From JAZLEZ01 sp045615505 (GTDB lineage Bacteria; Spirochaetota; Spirochaetia; Sphaerochaetales; Sphaerochaetaceae): a DNA stretch of 14,548 nucleotides. The first letter of the stretch is position 1. Every line of letters starts with the position of its first letter. Below the pieces are notes generated by a model that had not been told where the DNA came from, did not search any database, and was given only the letters and a program-made list of their open reading frames with translations. This document shows, one piece after another, positions 6,653 to 13,112 of this stretch. Location: assembly GCA_045615505.1 (NCBI GenBank), contig JAZLEZ010000035.1, forward strand, positions 1-14,548. The letters are read 5' to 3'. A program made the position numbers and the translations under genes.

Positions 6653-7367
6653 TTTCGCAGTTGACTTCGAATACTGATTGGATATTCTCCGGATTGATCA
6701 TTTTTTTTGTTAATCCTTGTGCGAATATCGTTCCGTTTTTTAAGAGAATTGTATTATCGGCATAGTTTAAGATTGAATTCAAATCATGTAATACTGCAAT
6801 AACAGTTTTCCCTTTTTCTGTTTCTTTTTTAAGAATATCCATAAGAAGCAGCATATGTTTGGGGTCAAGGTTATTTGACGGTTCATCCAAGAGTATTATG
6901 TCGGAATCCTGACATAATACTCTTGCCAACATTACAAGTTGGAATTCTCCGCCGGATATTCGGGTAACGGGATAATCTGCAATAGTTCTGATTCCTACTG
7001 TATCAATTGCTTTATCCACTAAGATTCCGGCTGATTTCATATCTTTATGACAATACCTTCCAAAAGATACAGTTTCTCTCACAGAAAAATCTTGATCCAG
7101 TGTGGAATACTGCCCCAAAAAGCTGATTTTGCGTGCCAGTTCCTCTCTGGAGTATCGGTTGATATCTTTGTTATCTATGAAAACACTGTTATTTTCTGTT
7201 TTCAACTCTTTGATAAGATATCGTAACAGTGTAGTTTTTCCGCTACCGTTCGGACCTGCAATTGCTGTGAATTTTCCTTTTTCAATTGAAGATTCAATTT
7301 CTTTGAGAATTGTTTTATCAGAGTATCCGCCTTTTTTCAGATTGATGATTATTGATTTTTCTACCAT
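6603..7367 (-). CDS. ABC transporter ATP-binding protein (BtuD/FecE family)
   Basis: ATPase of 254 residues for a cobalamin or iron-chelate importer. Motifs: Walker A GPNGSGKTT (38-46), Q-loop Gln86, signature ISGGE (137-141), Walker B IILLDEP (157-163) with the catalytic Glu162, and switch His194 (LHDLN). The signature region reads SGGEFQLV, with Leu replacing the Arg often found after the Gln. Its ATG overlaps the end of the permease gene by 7 bases and is preceded by AGAGGA (7375-7380) at 7 bases. The 3' end overlaps the convergent CYTH gene by 50 bases. It forms a complete importer with the two genes upstream. Confidence 0.93.
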   Translation of the reverse strand: MVEKSIIINLKKGGYSDKTILKEIESSIEKGKFTAIAGPNGSGKTTLLRYLIKELKTENNSVFIDNKDINRYSREELARKISFLGQYSTLDQDFSVRETVSFGRYCHKDMKSAGILVDKAIDTVGIRTIADYPVTRISGGEFQLVMLARVLCQDSDIILLDEPSNNLDPKHMLLLMDILKKETEKGKTVIAVLHDLNSILNYADNTILLKNGTIFAQGLTKKMINPENIQSVFEVNCEINLCHDRRLSAFCYSL

Positions 7368-8308
7368 CTCAGATTCCTCTTTACAATCAAAAAGAAAACA
7401 GGTGCACCTACTATTGAAGTAATGATTCCTACCGGCAATTCTGAAGGCGAAATCACTACTTTGCTCAAAAAATCTGATACAAGCATTGTTACAGCACCGA
7501 ATAAAGCAGTGGGTAAGGTAAGCCTGCTGTGTTTGGGACCGACTGTTATTCTTATTATATGCGGACTCATAAGTCCTACAAAACCGATGACTCCGAAAAA
7601 AGAAACAACAACCGCAGTAGAAACAGATGCAGTTACCAATAAGAATATTCTGTCAGCTTTAATTCTTATACCGTTTGAAATAGCCGTAGCATCGTCCATA
7701 AGAAGGATGTCCATTTTATCTGAATTATTCAGGCATAGGAATACAACTATCAGAAATAGAACAGACAACACCGCTGTATGAAAATACGAGGATGCTGAAA
7801 AACTGCCCATTGTCCAGTATAGTACTGTATCCAATTGATGTTTTGAAATGTGAATGAGAAGAGTGGTAACTGCACTTAAAAAGAAATTTACAGCAATACC
7901 GCATAACAAGAGCTGCTGAATGCTTTTTCTGTTAAGTGTAAAAAGCAGTAACGAAGTCAAGACAGAACCTGTGATGGCAAATAAAGATGTATTTTCAACT
8001 ATTCCGAGGCCTACAATCATATAAGAAAGAGCAACAGCACAACTGGCTCCGCTTGATACTCCCAAAATGTATGAATCTGCCATAGGATTTTTGAATACAC
8101 ATTGAAATATCATTCCGCTTAAAGCCAACAGACTTCCGGCAAGTAAACAGCATAATGCTCTGGGAATTCTTATTTGTTTCACAATATAAGCTGAATACTC
8201 ATCCATGTTTTTGAAATCAATTTTTACAGAACCGTAAAAAACAGATAGTGTAAAAAAACATACAATAAGGAATAACAGAAAAACATTCAGTAAAACTATT
8301 CTTTTCAT
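7361..8308 (-). CDS. FecCD/BtuC-family ABC transporter permease
   Basis: Polytopic inner-membrane permease of 315 residues with about nine or ten hydrophobic segments, matching the BtuC/FecCD family, which moves vitamin B12, haem or ferric chelates. Family landmarks include RIPRALCCLLAGSLLALSG near the N-terminus (about 47-65), NPMADSYILGVSSGA (about 74-88) and the C-terminal GFVGLMSPHIIRI segment (about 242-254), which includes the loop that contacts the ATPase. It starts within an ATGA overlap with the binding-protein gene and has GGAG (8317-8320) 8 bases upstream. It sits between the binding protein and ATPase genes in one operon. Confidence 0.93.
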   Translation of the reverse strand: MKRIVLLNVFLLFLIVCFFTLSVFYGSVKIDFKNMDEYSAYIVKQIRIPRALCCLLAGSLLALSGMIFQCVFKNPMADSYILGVSSGASCAVALSYMIVGLGIVENTSLFAITGSVLTSLLLFTLNRKSIQQLLLCGIAVNFFLSAVTTLLIHISKHQLDTVLYWTMGSFSASSYFHTAVLSVLFLIVVFLCLNNSDKMDILLMDDATAISNGIRIKADRIFLLVTASVSTAVVVSFFGVIGFVGLMSPHIIRITVGPKHSRLTLPTALFGAVTMLVSDFLSKVVISPSELPVGIITSIVGAPVFFLIVKRNLRW

Positions 8309-9117
8309 TTGAATAACTCCGGATATGCTGCTTGAGCTATTGAATCAGTTATTTCTGGAGTTCTGGCACCCTGTCTTTCCAAAGCATCTCCGTCTATTAT
8401 TACGATTTCTGCTTTAAGATTCTTAAACGGTTTTGTTTTTTTCAACTGTTTTACATCCGGAATCGAATTTGCATATCTTGGAATAAAAATGATATCAGGA
8501 TTCTCTTTGAAAAGAAGTTCATTGCCAACTACCCAGAATTCTGCATTTTCCGCAATATTTATCAAACCGGCAGTTTTCAGAATCCCGTCTATGAAAGTAT
8601 CTCCTGTTGCAGCATAATACATTCCATCTGACCAACTCATCAGGTAAATTGCCTTTTTTTGGAGGCTTATACCTTTGACCTTATTTTCGATGTCTCTGAT
8701 TTCATTTTTTATTTTCGCATTCAAATCATGACTTTCTTTGTTTTTCCCTATTAGACAACCTATTTCTTCTATGGTTTTATATATTCCTTCAAGACTGTTT
8801 TCATAAGATATTCTGTAAATATTGATTCCGGCTTTTTTAATGGATTTGACTGATTCTGAATCCGTAAGAGAAGATGCAATGACTAAATCCGGTTTCAGCA
8901 TAATTATTTTTTCAATGTTAGGTTTCCAAGGGTCTCCCACACTTTCAACTGACAGGCAAGAATCCGGATAATTACATTCTGATGTTCTGCCGATCAGCTT
9001 GTCTTGAGCATCCAAAGCATAAATTATTTCGGTTATATTGGGTGCTAATGAAACAATACCTGCTGAATAAAGCACAAATATTGGTGAAATCATTAAAACC
9101 ATCAGGATTTTCTTCAT
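8305..9117 (-). CDS. BtuF/FecB-type periplasmic binding protein
   Basis: A 270-residue class III (helical backbone) binding protein. A hydrophobic signal peptide covers about residues 1-19, with no lipobox cysteine. The mature part opens with IVSLAPNITEIIYAL and GRTSECNYP, followed by SVGDPWKPNIEKIIMLKPDLVIAS, the pattern of BtuF-like cobalamin and related haem or siderophore binders. The second lobe has MSWSDGMYYAATGDTFIDGIL. The pattern favours cobalamin or a corrinoid, but an iron chelate is possible. It is the first gene of a three-gene importer operon. No ribosome-binding site is seen: seven T residues separate the -10 hexamer region from the ATG, which suggests a leaderless message. Only 61 bases separate it from rnhA, so no cobalamin riboswitch precedes it. 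Confidence 0.9.
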   Translation of the reverse strand: MKKILMVLMISPIFVLYSAGIVSLAPNITEIIYALDAQDKLIGRTSECNYPDSCLSVESVGDPWKPNIEKIIMLKPDLVIASSLTDSESVKSIKKAGINIYRISYENSLEGIYKTIEEIGCLIGKNKESHDLNAKIKNEIRDIENKVKGISLQKKAIYLMSWSDGMYYAATGDTFIDGILKTAGLINIAENAEFWVVGNELLFKENPDIIFIPRYANSIPDVKQLKKTKPFKNLKAEIVIIDGDALERQGARTPEITDSIAQAAYPELFK

Positions 9118-9123
9118 AAAAAA

Positions 9124-9152
9124 ATCTTAAAATCTGAATAACTTGATGTCAA
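9124..9152 (-). promoter_or_regulatory. Promoter of the BtuF-like operon (leaderless geometry)
   Basis: On the minus strand a perfect -35 TTGACA (complement of 9147-9152) is followed after exactly 17 bases by TAAGAT (complement of 9124-9129, 4 of 6 matches). The hexamer ends 7 bases before the ATG, so transcription should begin at or next to the start codon. The -35 overlaps the -35 of the divergent rnhA promoter. Confidence 0.6.
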
Positions 9153-9172
9153 TATTACTTAGATTGTATTAT
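9143..9172 (+). promoter_or_regulatory. Promoter of rnhA-chr operon (leaderless geometry)
   Basis: TTGATG (9143-9148) and TATTAT (9167-9172) are 18 bases apart. The -10 ends 7 bases before the rnhA ATG and no Shine-Dalgarno is present. The -35 is half of the inverted repeat TTGATGTCAA (9143-9152), whose other half is the -35 of the divergent importer operon. The two promoters therefore probably compete for RNA polymerase. Confidence 0.55.
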
Positions 9173-9178
9173 TAAGTC

Positions 9179-9622
9179 ATGAAAAGAATCGATGTATTTA
9201 CAGACGGTGGATGTTCCGGAAATCCAGGACCCGGAGGTTGGGCATTTGTACTTTTGTCTGAAGGAAGAGTAATATCAACTTCCAGTGGCGGAGATATAAT
9301 GACGACAAATAATAAAATGGAGCTGTCTGCCGTAATCAATGCTATCAAATCCTGTTCTATTATCGGTGCAGATGAAATATCCGTATCCACAGACAGTCAA
9401 TATGTAAAAAACGGTATTACTCAATGGATATTCAATTGGAAAAAGAACGGATGGAAGACTTCCGGTAAAGAAAGTGTGAAAAATCAGGAATTATGGATAG
9501 AACTTGATGAACTGTGCAAAACACGAAAAGTGATATGGAATTGGGTCAAAGGTCATGCGGGAATTGAGTATAATGAGATGTGCGATTCCATGGTTCGTCA
9601 GGAAATGGCAAAGTTTTTATGA
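9179..9622 (+). CDS. rnhA: Ribonuclease HI
   Basis: Degrades the RNA strand of RNA-DNA hybrids, for example R-loops and primer remnants. At 147 residues it has the normal bacterial length. The full active site is visible: Asp9 in FTDGGCSGNPGPGG, Glu48 in NNKMELSA, Asp72 in STDSQYV, His126 in VKGHAG and Asp136 in NEMCDSMV. The region QWIFNWKKNGWKTSGK is the basic handle typical of type 1 enzymes. Start at 9179: the ORF begins with MKRIDVFTDGG as in the family and lacks a ribosome-binding site, fitting the leaderless promoter geometry. Its stop overlaps the start of the chromate-type transporter gene (ATGA), so the two are translationally coupled. Confidence 0.97.
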   Translation: MKRIDVFTDGGCSGNPGPGGWAFVLLSEGRVISTSSGGDIMTTNNKMELSAVINAIKSCSIIGADEISVSTDSQYVKNGITQWIFNWKKNGWKTSGKESVKNQELWIELDELCKTRKVIWNWVKGHAGIEYNEMCDSMVRQEMAKFL

Positions 9623-10185
9623 CCGAAAATAAAATAAAATTTTTTTCATTATATTCTGCATTCTTCAAAATCGGTCTGTTTACATTCGGGGGAGGTTATG
9701 CCATGCTTCCGATGCTTGAAAAAGAATGTGTTGATAAACATAAATGGATTAGTTCAGAAGATTTACTTGATTATTTTGCAGTTTCTCAATGTACTCCCGG
9801 AATAATAGCCGTGAATACTGCAACATTTATAGGTTATAAACATAGGGGAGTTGCAGGAGCTGTATTTGCAACACTTGGCATAATCAGTCCTTCTTTTATA
9901 ATTATCCTTTTATCAGCTTCTGTTCTTCAAGTTTTTCAAAATAATATTTTTGTTCTTCAAGCATTTTCAGGTATCAGGATTGTTGTATGTGCTCTGATTC
10001 TGAAAACAGTTGTAAATGTTTCAAAAAATTCTCTTAAAAATATTAAAACAATAATTATTGCAGTTTTAGCATTCCTGAGTCAGTTTTTCGGATTATGTTC
10101 ACCTTCACTTTCGGTAATTTTTACATTGTTTTTCGGATTTTTGTTCTACAGGTTTTCAGGAAACAGAATCGGAGGTAAAAAATGA
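9619..10185 (+). CDS. Chromate-transporter family (ChrA/CHR) protein, N-terminal-type half
   Basis: A 188-residue membrane protein of the short-chain CHR family, in which two half-size proteins together replace the full-length ChrA. Conserved pieces are GLFTFGGGYAMLPMLEKE near the N-terminus and QCTPGIIAVNTATFIGY, followed by four or five hydrophobic segments. The ATG at 9619 is preferred over an in-frame ATG at 9580, because the upstream extension is just rnhA sequence read in another frame and the ATGA overlap with the rnhA stop supports coupling. The next gene encodes the partner half. Named family members export chromate, but in an anaerobe the natural substrate may be another oxyanion and is unproven. 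Confidence 0.88.
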   Translation: MTENKIKFFSLYSAFFKIGLFTFGGGYAMLPMLEKECVDKHKWISSEDLLDYFAVSQCTPGIIAVNTATFIGYKHRGVAGAVFATLGIISPSFIIILLSASVLQVFQNNIFVLQAFSGIRIVVCALILKTVVNVSKNSLKNIKTIIIAVLAFLSQFFGLCSPSLSVIFTLFFGFLFYRFSGNRIGGKK

Positions 10186-10715
10186 TTTATCTTCAATTGT
10201 TTTTTGAATTCTTCAGAACGGGATTGTTTGCAGTAGGCGGAGGAATGGCTACAGTTCCTTTTCTGTTGAAAATCAGCCAGAATACCGGTTGGTTTTCGGA
10301 ACAGGAACTTGCAAATATGATTGCTGTTTCGGAATCTACTCCCGGGCCTATCGGTGTAAATATGTCAACCTATGCAGGCTATTCCGCAGCTGGTCTAACA
10401 GGTGCATTCATATCAACATTGTCTCTTGTATTGCCTTCTTTGATAATTATTATTCTGATATCAGCTTTTCTGAAAAAGTTTCATGAAAAAGCCATTGTCA
10501 GGACATTGTTTATATTTCTCAGAGCTACAGCAACCGGACTTTTGGCTTTTGCTTTGTATTCTGTTTTGAAGTTGTCTTTATTCAACAACGGAAAATTTTC
10601 TTATATCGGTTTGATATTTATGATATGTTTTACATTACTTGTTTTTTGTTTCAAGAAAATTCATCCGATTGTCTGGATATTGTTCGGTGTTGTTGTCGGA
10701 ATTGTTTTTCTGTGA
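10182..10715 (+). CDS. Chromate-transporter family (ChrA/CHR) protein, second half
   Basis: A 177-residue partner of the preceding CHR half-protein. It repeats the family signature as GLFAVGGGMATVPFL and STPGPIGVNMSTYAGY, with about five hydrophobic segments, and probably inserts in the opposite orientation to form a heterodimer. It starts in an ATGA overlap with the first half and has GGAGG (10171-10175) 6 bases before its ATG. It ends 7 bases from the end of the convergent lipoprotein gene, with no terminator hairpin visible between them. The substrate is not known from sequence. Confidence 0.88.
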   Translation: MIYLQLFFEFFRTGLFAVGGGMATVPFLLKISQNTGWFSEQELANMIAVSESTPGPIGVNMSTYAGYSAAGLTGAFISTLSLVLPSLIIIILISAFLKKFHEKAIVRTLFIFLRATATGLLAFALYSVLKLSLFNNGKFSYIGLIFMICFTLLVFCFKKIHPIVWILFGVVVGIVFL

Positions 10716-10722
10716 AGATATT

Positions 10723-11325
10723 TCATAATGCTTCGTTTTGCAAATCTTTATATAATTCTTTGTATATTACTCCCCATTCTTCTGGATTGACATAGTTCAG
10801 AATTTCAAGTGCTTTAATGTTGTAGTTTCTTTCATAAATAAAAGATAGAGCAATAATATAAGCTTTTCCAATTTCATCGTTATGAAAATAAGAATCAATC
10901 AGTATTTCTTTAACTTTTTCGTTAGAAGAATTATGTTTCAGGTATTCTTTGCATGTTTCTGACAATCCGGAATAATCTTTGATTATTGACTGGTATTCCA
11001 ATATTGCATCAAGGAATTCCAAATGATCTGGATACAGTGTATATCCCTGTTTGCAGAGAGAAATTGCGTTATAGTAATCATTCAGTTTTGCACAGGATAG
11101 AGCCCAATTATACACAAGTCGGTAGTCAACAACTTCGCTGATGGCTGTTTCATATACTTTTTGAGATTCTTCAAATTGACCCAGGTCTGCTTTGACCTGA
11201 GCCAATTTGATTGAAGTTGCAATGATTTCATTCTTCTCAACTTCAGTATTCATTGTTGAACATGAAACTGCAAAAACTGAAAAAGTAAAGAATAATAGTA
11301 TTTTAACCCAAAACAGTTTCTTCAA
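10723..11325 (-). CDS. Small lipoprotein with TPR-like repeats, TTG start
   Basis: A 200-residue protein of unknown specific function. The first 22 residues form a lipoprotein signal peptide with a positively charged start, a hydrophobic core and a lipobox ending FAVSC, which places lipidated Cys22 at the mature N-terminus. The rest is helical and repeats in TPR style, for example AQVKADLGQFEESQKVYETA, VYNWALSCAKLNDYYNAISL and a later SYFHNDEIGKAYIIALSF. That suggests a protein-protein scaffold at a membrane face. The start codon is TTG (complement of 11323-11325), the only one giving an intact signal peptide, with AGG nine bases upstream. It overlaps the end of the upp-like gene by 23 bases, so expression probably depends on that gene. 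Confidence 0.75.
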   Translation of the reverse strand: MKKLFWVKILLFFTFSVFAVSCSTMNTEVEKNEIIATSIKLAQVKADLGQFEESQKVYETAISEVVDYRLVYNWALSCAKLNDYYNAISLCKQGYTLYPDHLEFLDAILEYQSIIKDYSGLSETCKEYLKHNSSNEKVKEILIDSYFHNDEIGKAYIIALSFIYERNYNIKALEILNYVNPEEWGVIYKELYKDLQNEAL

Positions 11326-12370
11326 TTTTCTTTACCTGAGCTCTGTATAGGTTGTTGATTGTAGCACCGTAATCGGCAATTAACTGAATCATATTCCTCG
11401 GATTGTCTTTTGGGTCAATACCGTTTAGTCTGTCACCTGCATCTCCGAGCCCCGGAAGAATATATGCTGCATCATTCAGAACAGGATCCATCCATAATGT
11501 ATAAACTTCACATCCTTCAATTGCTCTTACAATTCTTAAAGCACCTTTTACAGCGGAAATGACATTTATAAACTTAATGCTCTTAGGACAAACTCCGTTG
11601 TCTTTTAGATATTTTACTATCGTTACAAGACTTCCGCCTGTGGCATTCATAGGATCGGCAAAGATGAGGTCTTTACCGTCCAGTTCTTTGAGATTAAAGA
11701 ACGAACGATCCAAATCAAGAACATAATCCATATTGCTCTCTTTTTTACTTTCATCTCGTTTGATTTTGAATAGCGCAAAAGGTGTAACATATTTTTCGGA
11801 TGTATAATCCTGAATTTCCTTACTGATAATCATTGAAGGGAGGAGGGCACCTCTTAACATAACACACATAACAGCGTTGTTTGTAAGATTATCAACATTA
11901 GGAATCCTATGAACTGCAAAATTTCTGCAAGGATTTACAACAGGTGTCTTTGTAATAATTGATCTCTTGGAATTTAAAGCCTTATCTGTGAAACAATGAT
12001 AAAATAGAAGTTCGTAGGCCCTTTGAATATAATAAAGGAATTCTTCATGACCGGTATTGGGATCACGGAGTTTTGCTATCAATTTTGATGCTTCACCATG
12101 CTGTTCCTGAGGGGTTTCAAAACAATAAACATGAATATTCGGTTCTTCAGAACATACTTGCTCAAGATATTTTCCTATTTCATTGGAAGATGCAACCAGT
12201 TTTTCCTTTGCTTTAAGCACAGTATTTGTATCTGAAGAAGTATCAATAATGTCACATTCCTTCAACGATTGATTATACAGAGATTTGATATAATCGATTT
12301 TATTTTTGTCTTCTTCTTTTAGATAACCATCCAAATCCGTTGCGTGAAGAATTACTTTATTATTTGCCAT
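11303..12370 (-). CDS. upp: Uracil phosphoribosyltransferase-family protein with N- and C-terminal extensions
   Basis: Expected to make UMP from uracil and PRPP in pyrimidine salvage. At 355 residues it is far longer than the usual 208. The catalytic half is clear: RGALLP (173-178) where Upp has RAG, the PRPP loop DPMNATGGS (239-247), and the uracil-binding YILPGLGDAGDR (303-314). About 145 residues precede this core and about 40 follow it. The N-terminal part has no motif I recognise; it is largely helical and charged. It starts 3 bases after the adk stop, with GAGGT (complement of 12376-12380) overlapping that stop, so the genes are coupled. Classic Upp activity is likely but not certain given the altered RAG motif and extensions. 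The symbol refers to the family. Confidence 0.82.
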   Translation of the reverse strand: MANNKVILHATDLDGYLKEEDKNKIDYIKSLYNQSLKECDIIDTSSDTNTVLKAKEKLVASSNEIGKYLEQVCSEEPNIHVYCFETPQEQHGEASKLIAKLRDPNTGHEEFLYYIQRAYELLFYHCFTDKALNSKRSIITKTPVVNPCRNFAVHRIPNVDNLTNNAVMCVMLRGALLPSMIISKEIQDYTSEKYVTPFALFKIKRDESKKESNMDYVLDLDRSFFNLKELDGKDLIFADPMNATGGSLVTIVKYLKDNGVCPKSIKFINVISAVKGALRIVRAIEGCEVYTLWMDPVLNDAAYILPGLGDAGDRLNGIDPKDNPRNMIQLIADYGATINNLYRAQVKKIEETVLG

Positions 12371-12373
12371 AGA

Positions 12374-13006
12374 CTACCTCAAAGCTTTGATTACAGCCTC
12401 AAATACTTCTTCAGGCTGCATTGCATTGCATGTTTTTACATCCCTTATCAGACCTTTTTCCCTGTAGTAATCTATCAGAGGCTGAGTCTGAGCCGTATAG
12501 ACTTCAAGACGATGTTTAATTGCATCTTCTTTGTCATCATCACGCTGAATCAGAGCTTCACCGGTTTCATCATCAATTCCGGCAACTTTAGGAGGATTGA
12601 AAAGAATATGATAGATTCTTCCGGTTGACGGACACATTCTTCTTCCTGAAAGTCTTTCCACAACTTCTTCATTCGAAATAACCAGATTCAAAACACAATC
12701 AAGATCAGTCATTTCTGCAAGAGCATCAGCCTGAGGAATTGTTCTGGGGAAACCGTCAAGAATGAACCCGTTTGCACAGTCGGATTCAGCTATTCGCTGT
12801 TTTACCATTTCAATGGTAATACTGTCCGGCACAAGACCACCTGAAGCAAGAATAGATTTTACCTCCTTGCCGAGTTCAGTCTCGTTTTTGATATTGTTTC
12901 TGAAAAGATCTCCTGTTGAAATATGGGGAACCTTAAAATACTCTTTTGCTTTTGAGGCTACAGTTCCTTTCCCCGCTCCCGGAGGACCTAAGAATACAGC
13001 TTTCAT
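12374..13006 (-). CDS. adk: Adenylate kinase
   Basis: Interconverts ATP plus AMP and two ADP. It is an essential cytoplasmic enzyme, here 210 residues in the long form with a LID domain. Motifs: P-loop GPPGAGKGT (7-15), AMP-site HISTGDLFR (28-36), DGFPRT (84-89), LID opening GRRMCPSTGRIYH (121-133), and RDDDKEDAIKHRLEVY. The LID has only Cys125 and lacks the four-Cys zinc site of many Gram-positive enzymes, so it should hold no structural zinc. AGGAG (13016-13020) lies 9 bases before the ATG. It leads the operon with the upp-like and lipoprotein genes and has its own promoter at 13031-13058. Confidence 0.97.
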   Translation of the reverse strand: MKAVFLGPPGAGKGTVASKAKEYFKVPHISTGDLFRNNIKNETELGKEVKSILASGGLVPDSITIEMVKQRIAESDCANGFILDGFPRTIPQADALAEMTDLDCVLNLVISNEEVVERLSGRRMCPSTGRIYHILFNPPKVAGIDDETGEALIQRDDDKEDAIKHRLEVYTAQTQPLIDYYREKGLIRDVKTCNAMQPEEVFEAVIKALR

Positions 13007-13030
13007 AATATAAATCTCCTATGTATCCTT

Positions 13031-13058
13031 ATTATATTGCAATTACACTTTTTGTTAA
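13031..13058 (-). promoter_or_regulatory. Promoter of adk-upp-lipoprotein operon
   Basis: On the minus strand TTAACA (complement of 13053-13058) and a perfect TATAAT (complement of 13031-13036) are separated by 16 bases. The predicted start lies near 13024, just upstream of AGGAG at 13016-13020, so the leader is only about 15-20 nt. The promoter lies directly after the terminator of the upstream gene, so adk is probably transcribed independently. Confidence 0.6.
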
Positions 13059-13064
13059 ATGATT

Positions 13065-13091
13065 AAAAAAAAGGGGATCGTTGAGATCCCC
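13065..13091 (-). terminator. Intrinsic terminator of the BMP-family gene
   Basis: Read on the minus strand, GGGGATC and GATCCCC form a perfect 7-bp stem (13085-13091 with 13073-13079) around a 5-base loop (13080-13084), followed by eight T residues (13065-13072). It begins about 22 bases after the stop codon at 13113 and is the only textbook Rho-independent terminator seen in the window. Confidence 0.92.
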
Positions 13092-13112
13092 GATAGTATA
13101 GAAACTAAAAAA

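Noticed and set aside
7422..7781. 119-codon open frame opposite the FecCD permease
   Set aside because: It is a shadow of a strongly recognisable permease; Thr-, Ile- and Lys-rich noise.
9118..9178. Possible cobalamin riboswitch before the btuF-like gene
   Set aside because: The 61-base gap is far too short, and divergent promoter elements explain it fully.
9580..9618. Upstream ATG extending the first CHR protein by 13 residues
   Set aside because: The extension is rnhA sequence in another frame; the ATGA overlap at 9619 with a family-like N-terminus is better.
12344..12628. Plus-strand open frame across the upp/adk junction
   Set aside because: It is antisense to two coupled genes with clear motifs and has no independent support.
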